Under the pieces are notes generated by a model, which was given only the letters and a program-made list of their open reading frames with translations, was not told the origin of the DNA and did not search any database. The translations under genes were made by a program, and so were the position numbers. 64,000 nucleotides of DNA from Nitrospiraceae bacterium. Lineage in GTDB: Bacteria > Nitrospirota > Nitrospiria > Nitrospirales > Nitrospiraceae. Location: contig CAKKRE010000022.1 in the NCBI GenBank assembly GCA_919902505.1, positions 1-64,000 of the forward strand, written 5' to 3'. Of this stretch, positions 37,327 through 47,836 are shown one piece after another; the first letter of the stretch is position 1; every line of letters begins with the position of its first letter.

Positions 37327-38337
37327 TTATCCCTGTCGAGGCAACCATTCGAGCAGTCTGTTCTCCACCCAAAAGCGATCTTCCTGCGGGCGCCGCCTCT
37401 GAAAAAATCCGCAGTGCCCTCCATAGCGTAGTATGGCGAGTGTAATGTTGGGATTGTACCGGATCGCCGGGGTATCGAACATGGAGGCAGGAATGAACGG
37501 ATCATCTTGCGCGGTGATGATCAACGTGGGAACGGCGATGTGGTGGAGAACGTGACGGGCTCCTGCTCGGTCGTAGTAATCGGCAACATCCCGATACCCT
37601 CCGTCCCGGGCGGTGTAGGCTTCGTCAAACTGAGTGATCGTTTTCATCGAACCCAACGCCGCCAAGTCCCATGTATCGGGAAAGAGCGCTGCTTTTCTTC
37701 GCATCCTCGCCTTTAAACTCGACAGGAAGTGCCGGTGGTAGAGCCAATTCCTGGGCTGCTCCAGAGCTGCCACACATTGCGTGGGATCAATATTCGGGCT
37801 GACCGCTACCACACCTGCTAACGCCGGATCAGACTGTCCTATCTCTCCTGCCGCTTTTAAAACCAGATTTCCGCCCATCGAATATCCGACCAGCCATATC
37901 TGAGATAGGCGATCGCGCACTCGCAATTCCTCCATAATCGCACGGTAATCGCTGCTGAGCCCGCTGTTGTACAGAGTCGGAGTCAGATGGTCGCTACCGC
38001 CGCAGGTCCGTTGGTTCATACGGATGACGTTAAATCCCGCACGGTACGCTTTGACGGTCATCCCACGCATGTAGTGGGATTCTGCAGAACCTTCAAGTCC
38101 GTGGAGCATGATGAGAGTCCGGGAGCTGTCCGGGTGAGACTGCCAGTGACAGAAGCCCTGCAGCTGGGTTCCCGGCTCGGTGGTGAATCGGCGTATGACC
38201 TGAGGGAGGGATGGCCCTATCGCTTCCCGAGGCCAGTAGCGAGGCACTAAGGTCATGAGATGCGGATTACGGAGCAGGAGTGCGGGAATGAATCCATCTA
38301 GTGAAGTCATATCCGGCTCATCATAAACAAATGTCAT
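37327..38337 (-). CDS. YheT-family alpha/beta hydrolase
   Basis: LLRNPHLMTLVPRYWPR, LHGLEGSAESHYMRGM, GYSMGGN; start at MTFVYDEPDMTSLDG. Confidence 0.85.
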   Translation of the reverse strand: MTFVYDEPDMTSLDGFIPALLLRNPHLMTLVPRYWPREAIGPSLPQVIRRFTTEPGTQLQGFCHWQSHPDSSRTLIMLHGLEGSAESHYMRGMTVKAYRAGFNVIRMNQRTCGGSDHLTPTLYNSGLSSDYRAIMEELRVRDRLSQIWLVGYSMGGNLVLKAAGEIGQSDPALAGVVAVSPNIDPTQCVAALEQPRNWLYHRHFLSSLKARMRRKAALFPDTWDLAALGSMKTITQFDEAYTARDGGYRDVADYYDRAGARHVLHHIAVPTLIITAQDDPFIPASMFDTPAIRYNPNITLAILRYGGHCGFFQRRRPQEDRFWVENRLLEWLPRQG

Positions 38338-38445
38338 TCCCTGCGCACTTTCCATTTTTTGTGGGAGAGAGCCTTCGTCTCTCAAGGGGTGCAGGGGAGG
38401 AACCGATGACAGATACTGGAGAGTTGGTTCCCAACGGAGGCAGGT

Positions 38446-39083
38446 ATGCTGACTGCGATCGGCGATGTGATGAGGAGAGTCTACGAGCGAGGCTGGATTA
38501 CGACCAGGGACGGCAACATCGGCATGCGGAAACGGGCGGGCAAGTATCTGTACGTCACACCGTCCGGATGGCGAAAGACGATTGTCCATCCCGAACGCAT
38601 CGTGCGATTGGAGGTTGTGATTGATCCTGTATCGGCCAATCGGTTCCAACGGTCCGTGATGGGCAGCAGCCATCCGGAGAGCTATGGATGCACTGGGACC
38701 TTCAGAGGGACACGAAGAAGACAAGGACGGTCGTTCACGTCCATGCGACCCACATCGTGGCTGCGATCTATGCCGGAATCGATTTGCAGGCGACGAGTGC
38801 GGAGTTTCCCGAGATCTCACGCTATACGCGTGTGGGCCGCACGGTCCCTGCAGTGCCGGCCTTGTCACGTGATCTGGCGGATGTGACGGCGGAGTGCCTG
38901 GGGTTGAAGCAGGATGGGACGCTGGAATTTGACATTGTCGGGCAGATGAATCACGGTGCGCGCGCCGTCGCAACGGACCCTTGGGGAGCCTATGAACACA
39001 TCGAGCGGCTCGATCATATTTGCGAGATTGTTTTGAAGAGTGGAGTTGTTTCGAAGCCCTTGCCTATACAGTCGCCTTCGTGA
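38446..39083 (+). pseudogene. Class II aldolase/adducin-family gene, single frameshift
   Basis: Frame 1 MLTAIGDVMRRVYERGWITTRDGNIGMRK...YLYVTPSG continues in another frame as SGELWMHWDLQRDTKKTRTVVHVHATHIVAAIYAG... Confidence 0.8.
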
Positions 39084-39112
39084 AGAGGTAGGAAGGATCA
39101 GGGAAAAGAGAA

Positions 39113-39143
39113 GGGGGCTGACGGTATTGTTCCGTCAGCCCCC
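39113..39143 (-). terminator. Intrinsic terminator, likely of tRNA-Asn (possibly bidirectional)
   Basis: GGGGGCTGACGG-tattgtt-CCGTCAGCCCCC; T-rich on minus-strand side (cttctctttt). Confidence 0.75.
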
Positions 39144-39161
39144 GTTATATTGTGTATATTG

Positions 39162-39237
39162 TGGCTCCCCGGGCAGGACTCGAACCTGCGACCAGCCGGT
39201 TAACAGCCGGCTGCTCTACCAACTGAGCTACCGGGGA
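39162..39237 (-). tRNA. tRNA-Asn (GTT)
   Basis: rc: TCCCCGGTAGCTCAGTTGGTAGAGCAGCCGGCTGTTAACCGGCTGGTCGCAGGTTCGAGTCCTGCCCGGGGAGCCA; cloverleaf, CCA encoded. Confidence 0.97.
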
Positions 39238-39301
39238 ACAAAGAGATTCAAAATTATCGTTGGCATTCTAGCAAAACTAAAGAGAGAAGGGGGAGACTTT
39301 T

Positions 39302-39571
39302 TTAGATGCCGAAATCATCAGTCTCGTCTTCGTCTGATGAGGCATCCGTATTTCCTTCCGCCAGCGCGGCAAAATGTTTTGCCCAGGTGAGGTAGAGATT
39401 CCCGCTATCCCGCATTGTATCGGCGGCCTTGATGAGCTTCTCAGCCAGTTCCGGGTCCTTCCCTCCGGCGTATATGGCTGCGGCTTGTCGCTCAATTGCC
39501 TTGGGATATTCATTCAACAGGCCGGCGATATCACGAAGCAGTTCATTGAGTACATTGTCTTCTCGTTCCAT
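39302..39571 (-). CDS. Small acidic-tailed protein of unknown function
   Basis: 89-aa ORF MEREDNVLNELLRDIAGLLNEYPKAIERQ...DEDETDDFGI. Confidence 0.6.
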   Translation of the reverse strand: MEREDNVLNELLRDIAGLLNEYPKAIERQAAAIYAGGKDPELAEKLIKAADTMRDSGNLYLTWAKHFAALAEGNTDASSDEDETDDFGI

Positions 39572-39601
39572 GGGATCCTCTTAGTGCTCAGTTCAAGAAA
39601 A

Positions 39602-39630
39602 AGCCCCATAGCGTGGAACGCTATGGGGCT
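39602..39630 (-). terminator. Intrinsic terminator of the OFOR cluster
   Basis: AGCCCCATAGCG-tggaa-CGCTATGGGGCT followed by TTTTTC on the minus strand. Confidence 0.85.
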
Positions 39631-39648
39631 TTGCGACAACGCAACTTG

Positions 39649-39927
39649 CTAACCTTGGTACGCTTGTCCGAGGCCTGCGGACTCGCCCTTGTGGCTCATC
39701 AGCTGTCCAGTGGCGCTGACTGCCTGCATTTCAATCGCCTCGTGTTTAGCGGCGTTGCAAACAACGACGCAGAGTTCGCATCCCTTGCAACGATCAATTG
39801 TGACTTCCGCCACCATCTTGGTCGAATTAAGGTCCAAGCAATTGGCTTCCGGACAATACATGATGCAGAGGCGGCAGCCTTTCTTGGCCACGCACTTCTC
39901 GTCGATCACTTGCGCTACGTTATACAT
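39649..39927 (-). CDS. 2-oxoacid:ferredoxin oxidoreductase, 4Fe-4S ferredoxin-like subunit
   Basis: Two 4Fe-4S motifs: CRLCIMYCPEAN and CKGCELCVVVCNAAK. Confidence 0.88.
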   Translation of the reverse strand: MYNVAQVIDEKCVAKKGCRLCIMYCPEANCLDLNSTKMVAEVTIDRCKGCELCVVVCNAAKHEAIEMQAVSATGQLMSHKGESAGLGQAYQG

Positions 39928-39950
39928 GCGACGTGGTTCCTTCTCTCTCG

Positions 39951-40658
39951 TTAAGCTGCAACGGCAGGATTGCCAACCCGCAACTCGACCTTGTTCTTGT
40001 CAGCCCATTCGCTTGCGATTTCGTAGGCTCGCTTGACTGTTGCAAGGTTCTTCGCCAATAGCATTTCTTTCTTGGCGAATTTTTTCTTGATCGCTTCGTC
40101 CAAGGAGGCGGTACCACCGGATGCCACGAACTTCTTGCCGAATCGTTCTTGCAAGGCGCCGTCGAGAGCTTCCATTGAGACGCATTTGGTAATACCTGCG
40201 ACCGAACCGATCATCGACATATTCGTCGAGAGCTCGGTGCCGGCGACTTCGATCGCGAGCTCAGTTCCCGCAATGTAGAACAAGGACACGTTCAGATCCT
40301 TAAGGCGATTGATATCTTCTTCTGACAAGAGGGGCTGGGCCGAGTTGATGATGACGACTCCGCCCTCTTTGACACCGGAGTAGAAGGGCATGGTGTAGCT
40401 CTTGCCCATCGTAATCACCTGGGGGTGAAACACTTCGATCACATCGGGAAATACCAGTTCACCTCGGTCATAGATCCGCTCAATCCCGATCCGACAGTAA
40501 CTTTCTGCCGGCGCCATTCGCTTTTCGGCGCCGAAGAATGGATTTGAAATGGAAAACTTTCCGTCCCGGTTGGCGGCCATGGCCATGACATGCGCTGCCG
40601 TCACGGCGCCCTGCCCACCCAACCCGGACATGCGAATATTGAGTCTCTTCTTGATCAT
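39951..40658 (-). CDS. 2-oxoacid:ferredoxin oxidoreductase gamma subunit
   Basis: IRMSGLGGQGAVTAAHVMAMAANRDGKFSISNPFFGAEKRMAPAESYCRIG. Confidence 0.9.
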   Translation of the reverse strand: MIKKRLNIRMSGLGGQGAVTAAHVMAMAANRDGKFSISNPFFGAEKRMAPAESYCRIGIERIYDRGELVFPDVIEVFHPQVITMGKSYTMPFYSGVKEGGVVIINSAQPLLSEEDINRLKDLNVSLFYIAGTELAIEVAGTELSTNMSMIGSVAGITKCVSMEALDGALQERFGKKFVASGGTASLDEAIKKKFAKKEMLLAKNLATVKRAYEIASEWADKNKVELRVGNPAVAA

Positions 40659-40675
40659 GAGCGACCTCCGATTCC

Positions 40676-41578
40676 TTAAGCTTTTCCCGCTAACTGTTTT
40701 GCGGCGGCTTTGCGTTCCTTGTCCTTAGCAGCCAGTTCAGCCAGGAGCTGCTTCGCCGGCTCGCTGACATACTCTTTATAAGCAAATCGCTCAGTTGGCT
40801 TTTCAGAGTCACGCATTTCCTGGAGGCCTTCCATGCTGTTCTTGCCGATTTCAAGGATGCATGGCGTGTACAGCTGGATATACGTAGGTCCAATTTCACG
40901 TGCAATGAGGACGGAATTCCGAATCACTTTTTCCACAAGTGACGGCTTGCTCACTGTGCAGTTAACGACGTAGTGACAGCCGGACTCTCGGGCAATTTCA
41001 GGCAAACGGACTTTGTCGAACAGTTTTCCAACCGGGGCCATTTTGGCAACGAAGCCTTTTTGCATCAGGCCGCTCTCCTGGCCACCGGTATTGGCGTACA
41101 GTTCATTGTCGAAACAGATGGTCGTGAACTTTTCCTGGCGGAACCAGGCTTGCAGGGTCATGTCCAAGCCGATATCCACCGTCGCACCATCGCCTGCCAA
41201 GACGACTACGTCTTTCACTCGGTCGGGGAATCTCACGCTCAGGGCTCGCTTCAGCCCGGATGCAATGGCGTTTTGATTGCCAAAGAGGGAGTGAATGTTG
41301 TGTACAGCCACCATAGGAAACACGAGGCTGGTACAGCCCGTGGAACCAACCATCACCGTATCCTCAGGGTTTGGAAGTGAGGCTAGGATATAGCGGAAGG
41401 CCATGGATTCAGGGCAACCGGCGCACAAGGAGTGCTGCTCAATCAGTTCTTTAGAGGTTCCGATATCTTTCCAGCCACGGTCTTCTTTCCCATAAGTCGC
41501 GCTTTGAACGAGGTCCTGATAGTCCGACGGCATGATGTCATATAGGTCCGGCGAAATTTTGATTCGCTCTTTGCTCAT
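40676..41578 (-). CDS. 2-oxoacid:ferredoxin oxidoreductase beta (TPP) subunit
   Basis: CAGCPESMAFRYI, VLAGDGATVDIGLDMTLQAW...FDNELYANTGGQESG. Confidence 0.93.
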   Translation of the reverse strand: MSKERIKISPDLYDIMPSDYQDLVQSATYGKEDRGWKDIGTSKELIEQHSLCAGCPESMAFRYILASLPNPEDTVMVGSTGCTSLVFPMVAVHNIHSLFGNQNAIASGLKRALSVRFPDRVKDVVVLAGDGATVDIGLDMTLQAWFRQEKFTTICFDNELYANTGGQESGLMQKGFVAKMAPVGKLFDKVRLPEIARESGCHYVVNCTVSKPSLVEKVIRNSVLIAREIGPTYIQLYTPCILEIGKNSMEGLQEMRDSEKPTERFAYKEYVSEPAKQLLAELAAKDKERKAAAKQLAGKA

Positions 41579-41647
41579 GTATGCCTCCTCAAGGCTTGGC
41601 TATCGCGTAATGATGGCTGAATGGATGGTGTCACAACTCAGCTACTA

Positions 41648-42859
41648 TCAGCTACCTCTTCCAGCGAGTGACTCGGAGCGCAAGCCTAGAGCCGTTTTGA
41701 TCTCTGAGGCAATGATTTCTGGCGGCATTGTCATTCCGCCACACACATGTGGGCCGGCATGAACACGCTCGCTGTTAGGGATAGTGGATTTGATTTCTTT
41801 CGCCAACCAGCCCGTCACGTTAAACTCGGGCACAAAAATGTGTTTCGCATTCTTGGTGGCCTCGCGAATTTCCTCTCCGGGCCAGGGACGGAGTGACTTC
41901 ACCTTCACCAGTCCGCAACGCACGCCTTCGTCTTCGAGCAGGCGGATAGCTTCTCGCCCCTGTGAGACCGCAGTGCCTGACGCAACAATCACGACCTCAG
42001 CATCGGTGTTTTCCGTATCGATCAGGCCATTGATCCACTTGATGGTGTGTTTGCGCGAGCGTTCAACCGCCGCCCAAATTTCTTGTTGCCAGGACGCGTG
42101 GGTGGCATAGCTGATGTAGTTGCTCTTCATAATGAACGGGTCACGCATCATTCGGACCGGCGGACACTCCATGTCCATGCAAGGCACGGGTGAGCGGTAG
42201 GGATCGTAAGGTGGCAGGCACATATCTGCTGGAGTGAGGTTCACGACGTCTTTCGTATGGGTCACAAAGAAGCCGTCACAGCATAGCGCCAGAGGTAAAT
42301 GCACTTCCGGCTCTTCCGATACAATGAAGCCTTTGAGGATCCAATCGAAAAAGTCCTGTGCCGTTTCTGCATGCCAAACCAGCATGCCCGTATTTAACAG
42401 GTAGGAAATCTCAATGGTATCCGGCTGAATCGACAACGGGGAGTTGATGCCGCGACACGTGACGATCATTTGAATCGGCAGACGCGCACCTGCCCACATA
42501 GGAAAGTTTTCCATCGCGCGCATGGTGCCGGGTCCTGCGGTCGTAGTGAACACCCGTGCGCCACCAAAGGCAGCGCCGGCACATTGGGACATAACGGCAA
42601 ACTCGCTCTCTCCTCGGAAATAGTCGCCGATATAGCCTTCAGCAAACAATTCGCCGATGAGGGCAGCAGCTTCGCTTTGAGGGGTGATGGGATAGGCAAT
42701 CATCACGTCGCAGCTTGCACGCCGCAAGGCTTCTTTAATAACCTCGCTGCCGGTATAAAAGGACGGGTTGCGAGGGGCCTCGTGCATCATCTTCCACGCA
42801 TCTGTATACGTCTGGCCCTTTTTATTCTGTGTCCCGATGTGGGATTTGATTTCCGCCAT
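41648..42859 (-). CDS. 2-oxoacid:ferredoxin oxidoreductase alpha subunit
   Basis: GSEVIKEALRRASCDVMIAYPITPQSEAAALIGEL...AGAAFGGARVFTTTAGPGTMRAMEN. Confidence 0.93.
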   Translation of the reverse strand: MAEIKSHIGTQNKKGQTYTDAWKMMHEAPRNPSFYTGSEVIKEALRRASCDVMIAYPITPQSEAAALIGELFAEGYIGDYFRGESEFAVMSQCAGAAFGGARVFTTTAGPGTMRAMENFPMWAGARLPIQMIVTCRGINSPLSIQPDTIEISYLLNTGMLVWHAETAQDFFDWILKGFIVSEEPEVHLPLALCCDGFFVTHTKDVVNLTPADMCLPPYDPYRSPVPCMDMECPPVRMMRDPFIMKSNYISYATHASWQQEIWAAVERSRKHTIKWINGLIDTENTDAEVVIVASGTAVSQGREAIRLLEDEGVRCGLVKVKSLRPWPGEEIREATKNAKHIFVPEFNVTGWLAKEIKSTIPNSERVHAGPHVCGGMTMPPEIIASEIKTALGLRSESLAGRGS

Positions 42860-42901
42860 GGACTCGGCCTCCTTTTAATCGTTAGAAGTGCTTGAAGCCA
42901 C

Positions 42902-43537
42902 TTAGTTTGACGCGCTGGTCTTTGCTGTGGTCAGCCGCGGTTTGACCGTCCCCTTGAGTTTACGGATCCATTCGCCGAGCTTGATGATTTTCTCCACAGA
43001 GGCATCTCTAAAGGAGAGCATGGCATCTTCATGCCCTGCCTGAGCGCACATCGCGACGGTATAGCAGGACGTTCCGCCCCGGATGATCTTAAGCGACAGA
43101 TTCGCCTGGTGGCAGTGCACGCCGATGAACATGCAGCAGTCAATCTTGTTATGCCAGATGGTCAGGTTCGGGTGGTTGGGATTGATTTCCACTTCGGGAT
43201 TGATCTTCGGATACTTAGGACGATAGTCCGGCATCGGAATCAGCATCGGTTTCTGCCCGGGCTGAACGCACTCCTTCAAAATTTCGTACAGTTTTCTGAC
43301 GGCAGCGGCTTTCTTGGCGGCCTTTTCGTTCCAGGCCCACAAGACTAAGGGGCCCGGGAAAATGGTCGGTACCTGTGCCATCAGGAACTGGCGTGCTGCT
43401 TCCTCGTATGCTTTTTCCTCAGGAACGATCACGCCGTTGATATGTGCCTCGCCTGGATTGGGGAGGTAGATCCCCATGGAGGCTGCTGCCGGTGGCAGGA
43501 AGTGCTCTGGGCCTGGTAACACGCGATACTGAGTCAT
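42902..43537 (-). CDS. Probable additional subunit of the five-gene OFOR cluster
   Basis: Conserved position at the start of the cluster; Cys/His-containing IDCCMFIGVHCHQANLSLKIIRGGTSCYTVAMCAQAGHEDAML. Confidence 0.65.
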   Translation of the reverse strand: MTQYRVLPGPEHFLPPAAASMGIYLPNPGEAHINGVIVPEEKAYEEAARQFLMAQVPTIFPGPLVLWAWNEKAAKKAAAVRKLYEILKECVQPGQKPMLIPMPDYRPKYPKINPEVEINPNHPNLTIWHNKIDCCMFIGVHCHQANLSLKIIRGGTSCYTVAMCAQAGHEDAMLSFRDASVEKIIKLGEWIRKLKGTVKPRLTTAKTSASN

Positions 43538-43871
43538 TCGAACCTGCTCTCTTTTTGGGGTTAACAACTTGGAGAAGGGGCACCCTCGGTTAAAGCGTGG
43601 GGTCAGGTCACTCTATGCTTTCTCGATGTTTCTCTGCAACACGGCAGAAGGCCCACTGTGGGGAAATTTAGGGCCAGCGCTGGAGAAAGCTGTTAGGTCT
43701 TTTGAACTAGAGTGATGTGGCCTTCACAAACGGCGCTAAGTGCGCATTATAGGTGGCGATCTTTCGGGTTGTCAATCTGAGGGATATGCGGGACGGCTAC
43801 GCAGTGTTAGTGGGACGTAGGTGCTCACTCTAGCTACGAGCAACTGACCTCCGATCCCGGAAGAACGTTAA

Positions 43872-44168
43872 TTATGTGTACGATTGTGAAGCGGGAAATA
43901 CCTGTTTGAAGGGATGAACTTCCACGCGTTCAAAAATTCCGTGCACTGTATAGGGGTCTTCTTGGGCGATCCGCTTCGCTTCTTCGAGAGAATCTGCCTC
44001 TATGATGATCAGACTCCCTGCCTGGTCAGTGAACGGGCCGGCTAGGAGCACTCGCCCTGCGCGATTCAATGGCTCCAGTCCGGCCAGATGAGCGGTACGG
44101 TGAATTTTGCGTTTTGCTTGGCCGTCGGGCCCATCAAAGCCAAGGATGACGAATGTCATGGAGGGCAA
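43872..44168 (-). CDS. YciI-family protein
   Basis: RTAHLAGLEPLNRAGRVLLAGPFTDQAGSLIIIEADSLEEAKRIAQEDPY. Confidence 0.85.
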   Translation of the reverse strand: MPSMTFVILGFDGPDGQAKRKIHRTAHLAGLEPLNRAGRVLLAGPFTDQAGSLIIIEADSLEEAKRIAQEDPYTVHGIFERVEVHPFKQVFPASQSYT

Positions 44169-44177
44169 AGTCCTTTG

Positions 44178-44591
44178 CTATCTGGTGGTTTCGTCAAGCG
44201 GATGGCGATCTTTGTATCCGCAGGACGTTTCGTGCCACCATCGAATTTCATGCTCACCAAACTTCCAACACAGGTAGACCACATGACCTTCGAGTTGATA
44301 TGGAAAGTCACATAGCCCGAGATCGACGTCTTTGATGACCACGCCGAGTTCATGAATCGTCTGGAGGCTTCCGCTGATCTCGTGGAGGGCTCGAATATAG
44401 AGCGCTCCAACAGGGCTTCCGCCGCCTGACGCGGCCTGCGCACTGGCTTTACTCACCTCTTCCTTCGTGCTCGCGATGACGGTTTTGGCTCGACGTACCG
44501 CGGCAAATCGCTGATTGAGTTGAGGGAGGAGTTCGTTGGCTTCGGCCAACGTAAATATGCGATCCGGTGTGTCGTTGTCTGATTTGGCCAT
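44178..44591 (-). CDS. DUF2203-family protein
   Basis: RIFTLAEANELLPQL...LGLCDFPYQLEGHVVYLCWKFGEHEIRWWHET. Confidence 0.85.
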   Translation of the reverse strand: MAKSDNDTPDRIFTLAEANELLPQLNQRFAAVRRAKTVIASTKEEVSKASAQAASGGGSPVGALYIRALHEISGSLQTIHELGVVIKDVDLGLCDFPYQLEGHVVYLCWKFGEHEIRWWHETSCGYKDRHPLDETTR

Positions 44592-44763
44592 GAAAATTTC
44601 CCCGCGCGATCTTTAACATATCACTCTACGGCCTGCAACCGAGACGCCAGTCCACACTTGGGTTTTACTTATTAGGGAGACCGGTATGTGACGATCGGAG
44701 CGTTATGGGGCTAGGAAGAAGGTGTGTTGTGGTTCGAAGGACGACGGACCAGACGTTAATGTA

Positions 44764-44792
44764 TTGACAATGTTCGGGGTCGGCGCTAAGAT
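44764..44792 (+). promoter_or_regulatory. Putative sigma70 promoter of rho
   Basis: TTGACA-N17-TAAGAT; about 280-nt leader before rho. Confidence 0.6.
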
Positions 44793-45079
44793 CAGCTCAA
44801 CTTCGCGATTTGTAGAAATTGCTTTACCTTCTGTGCATCAGCTTCCGAGACCCATCTCAAGCATAAATTCCCAAGGGCAGTGCAGCAGCAGTTGTGCAAT
44901 AGTGGGTTGTTTTCATTTCCGCAAAATTTAAATCGACAACACCTTCATCGAACCATCCTGCCGTAGACAACCAGCAGGTCGACATCTAGACAATCACTTC
45001 CGTGAATTCGTTCATGACCACTAAATCGTTTTTCTCATTTTGGGGAGCTGTCGGGTTGAGAGCCCGATAGGGAAGAGGT

Positions 45080-46351
45080 ATGACACAGGTTAAAGGGGAA
45101 GTTATGCATCTCGCGGAACTCAAGCAGAAGTCGATTGCCGACCTGAATGAGGTGGCGCGGGATCTGAAGATTGAGGGGGCGGCAAACCTGCGCAAGCAGG
45201 AGCTCATTTTTGCCATTCTCCAAGCACAGACTGAGAAAAACGGTGTTGTGTTTGGCGAAGGAGTGCTGGAGACCTTGCCGGATGGTTTTGGGTTTCTACG
45301 CGCACCTGACTCGAATTATCTCCCCGGGCCTGACGATATCTATATCTCCCCCTCACAGATTCGCCGATTCAACCTCCGGACGGGCGATATTGTGTCGGGG
45401 CAAATACGTCCGCCCAAGGAGAGTGAGCGTTATTTCGCTTTGCTCAAGGTGGAGAAGGTTAACTATGAGGATCCTGAAGTCGCGCGTGACAAGATCCTGT
45501 TCGATAACCTGACCCCCCTCTATCCTGAAGAGCGCCTCAATCTTGAATTCGACCGGGAAGAGTACTGCACACGTGTAATGGATCTCACGACGCCGATCGG
45601 CAAGGGGCAGCGCGGCCTGATCGTCGCCGCACCGCGAACCGGAAAAACCATGCTGCTCCAGGCGATCGCCCGCGCGATTCTGAAAAATCACAAGGAAGTC
45701 ACGCTTATCGTCCTGCTAATTGATGAGCGACCTGAAGAAGTCACAGATTGGCAGCGACAAGTGAAAGCTGAAGTGATCAGTTCTACATTCGACGAACCGG
45801 CACAGCGCCATGCTCAGGTTGCGGAAATGGTGCTGGAAAAGGCAAAGCGGCTGGTCGAGCATAAGAAAGATGTCGTGATCCTCCTCGATAGCATCACCCG
45901 CTTGGCCAGGGCCTACAATACGATTGCCCCTCCGAGCGGGAAGGTGCTCTCGGGCGGATTGGATTCCAACGCCTTGCAGCGTCCGAAACGATTCTTCGGC
46001 GCCGCCAGAAACATTGAAAACGGCGGGAGCTTGACGATCATGGCGACTGCGCTAATCGATACCGGCAGCCGCATGGACGATGTGATCTTCGAAGAATTCA
46101 AGGGAACTGGTAACATGGAAGTGCACTTGGATCGTCGCCTGGCCGACAAGCGTTTGTTCCCGGCGATCGATATCAGTCAGTCCGGGACCCGCAAGGAAGA
46201 GTTGTTGGTCGACCGCGATCGATTGAACAAGATGTGGATCCTACGGAAGGTGTTGAGCCCATTGGGGACGATGGAAGCCATGGAATTCTTAATGGACAAG
46301 ATCGGCGGCACCAAAACCAATCAGGAATTTTTGCAATCCATGAATCGTTAG
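45080..46351 (+). CDS. rho: Transcription termination factor Rho
   Basis: [48 protein letters not shown]; 45104 is an alternative start. Confidence 0.97.
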   Translation: MTQVKGEVMHLAELKQKSIADLNEVARDLKIEGAANLRKQELIFAILQAQTEKNGVVFGEGVLETLPDGFGFLRAPDSNYLPGPDDIYISPSQIRRFNLRTGDIVSGQIRPPKESERYFALLKVEKVNYEDPEVARDKILFDNLTPLYPEERLNLEFDREEYCTRVMDLTTPIGKGQRGLIVAAPRTGKTMLLQAIARAILKNHKEVTLIVLLIDERPEEVTDWQRQVKAEVISSTFDEPAQRHAQVAEMVLEKAKRLVEHKKDVVILLDSITRLARAYNTIAPPSGKVLSGGLDSNALQRPKRFFGAARNIENGGSLTIMATALIDTGSRMDDVIFEEFKGTGNMEVHLDRRLADKRLFPAIDISQSGTRKEELLVDRDRLNKMWILRKVLSPLGTMEAMEFLMDKIGGTKTNQEFLQSMNR

Positions 46352-46451
46352 ATGTCGCGCTTGCCAGTGCAGGTCACTCCAGTGTAAAGTCGTGCACCCT
46401 GGCGAGCAGGACCGGGCGAGTCAACGAATCAAGGGTAGTAGAGGAGCACGC

Positions 46452-46658
46452 ATGCAAAAGGGAATTCATCCAGTCTACCGTGAAGCGACTGTGCATTGTG
46501 CTTGCGGGAACACGTTCAAGACACGATCCACCATTGGCAACATCAAGGTCGACATCTGTGCCGGGTGCCATCCCTTCTTTACGGGAACCCAGAAAATCGT
46601 CGATACCGAAGGGCGTGTCGAACGGTTCAAGAAGAAGTACGCCAAAAAAGATAAGTAG
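46452..46658 (+). CDS. rpmE: 50S ribosomal protein L31
   Basis: [63 protein letters not shown]. Confidence 0.97.
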   Translation: MQKGIHPVYREATVHCACGNTFKTRSTIGNIKVDICAGCHPFFTGTQKIVDTEGRVERFKKKYAKKDK

Positions 46659-46678
46659 GCTTCAGTCAGGACATCATG

Positions 46679-46718
46679 GAGACCCTGCTTCCTTTTGGGG
46701 CAGGGTCTCTTGTTTTTT
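46679..46718 (+). terminator. Intrinsic terminator after rpmE
   Basis: GAGACCCTGC-N11-GCAGGGTCTC followed by TTGTTTTTT. Confidence 0.9.
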
Positions 46719-46753
46719 GGGGTCAAGCGGGCTACGGCCGGAATGGGCGGGAC

Positions 46754-47836
46754 ATGGAAGATGGGCTGATCAAGAAGTGGGAAGGCATGGCTGCGCGCTT
46801 CCAAGAGTTGACCAATCAGCTCATGGATCCGGCTGTCCTCAATCAGCCGGGTATGATCCACAAGCTGAACAAGGAGCGGACAGAGTTGGAAGAGCCGGCG
46901 CTTCAATTCGTCGCCTACTGCGAGGCGAAGCAGCAACTAGACGAGGTATCTGCCATGCTCCAGGACGCCTCGACAGGGGCGGACATGAAGCAGCTGTTTG
47001 TAGAAGAGAACGAGCAGCTGAAGCAACGGGTGCTGGATCTCGAAGAACAGGCCAAAGACTTTCTCACCCCGAAGGACCCACGGGACGAGAAGAATATGTT
47101 TCTCGAAATTCGAGCTGGAACGGGTGGGGATGAGGCAGCCCTGTTTGCCGGAGACCTGTTCCGGATGTACCTCAAGTATGCCGAGCGCAACCGGTTGAAG
47201 TTGGAAGTCGTCGATGCGTCTGAGACCGGAATTGGTGGTTATCGGGAGGTGATCGCTCTACTCGAAGGGAAGGGCGCGTACGGTCGTCTCCGGTACGAAA
47301 GTGGAGTGCACCGTGTGCAGCGGGTGCCGACCACGGAAGCCAGTGGGAGAATTCATACCTCGACCGTGACGGTGGCGGTCATGCCGGAGGTGGACGAAGT
47401 CGAGGTGCATATCGATCCGAAGGATTTGCGTATCGACACGTTTTGTTCGTCAGGTGCGGGCGGGCAGAGTGTCAATACGACCTATTCGGCGGTCCGTATT
47501 ACCCACATTCCAACCGGTGTGGTCGTCAGCTGCCAGGATGAACGGTCGCAGCTCAAGAATCGAACCAAAGCCATGCGGAATTTGCGGGCTCGTATCGTCG
47601 AAGCCGAGCGTGAAAAACAGGATGCGGAAATCGCGCAAAACCGGAAATCGCAGGTGGGAACGGGTGATCGAAGCGAAAAGATCCGCACCTACAACTTCCC
47701 TCAGAACCGTGTGACCGATCATCGCATTGGCCTGACGGTCCATAAGCTCGATCAAGTCTTGGCCGGTGATCTGGAAGAGATTGTTCAGGCGCTACGCGCG
47801 CACTATGAGCATGTAGCTTCCTTGGAAGCCACATGA
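46754..47836 (+). CDS. prfA: Peptide chain release factor 1
   Basis: [45 protein letters not shown]; start [12 protein letters not shown]. Confidence 0.96.
   Translation: MEDGLIKKWEGMAARFQELTNQLMDPAVLNQPGMIHKLNKERTELEEPALQFVAYCEAKQQLDEVSAMLQDASTGADMKQLFVEENEQLKQRVLDLEEQAKDFLTPKDPRDEKNMFLEIRAGTGGDEAALFAGDLFRMYLKYAERNRLKLEVVDASETGIGGYREVIALLEGKGAYGRLRYESGVHRVQRVPTTEASGRIHTSTVTVAVMPEVDEVEVHIDPKDLRIDTFCSSGAGGQSVNTTYSAVRITHIPTGVVVSCQDERSQLKNRTKAMRNLRARIVEAEREKQDAEIAQNRKSQVGTGDRSEKIRTYNFPQNRVTDHRIGLTVHKLDQVLAGDLEEIVQALRAHYEHVASLEAT

Noticed and set aside
38338-38973. N-terminal extension of the YheT-like hydrolase ORF
   Set aside because: Antisense to the aldolase gene and without hydrolase-family similarity; start at about 38337 fits better.
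43800-43870. Shared motif GATCCCGGAAGAAC with about 8816
   Set aside because: Only 14 bp in common and flanks differ; could be chance.
46676-46753. N-terminal extension of prfA ([16 protein letters not shown]...)
   Set aside because: This stretch is the rpmE terminator hairpin and T-tract; RF1 homology starts at [12 protein letters not shown].
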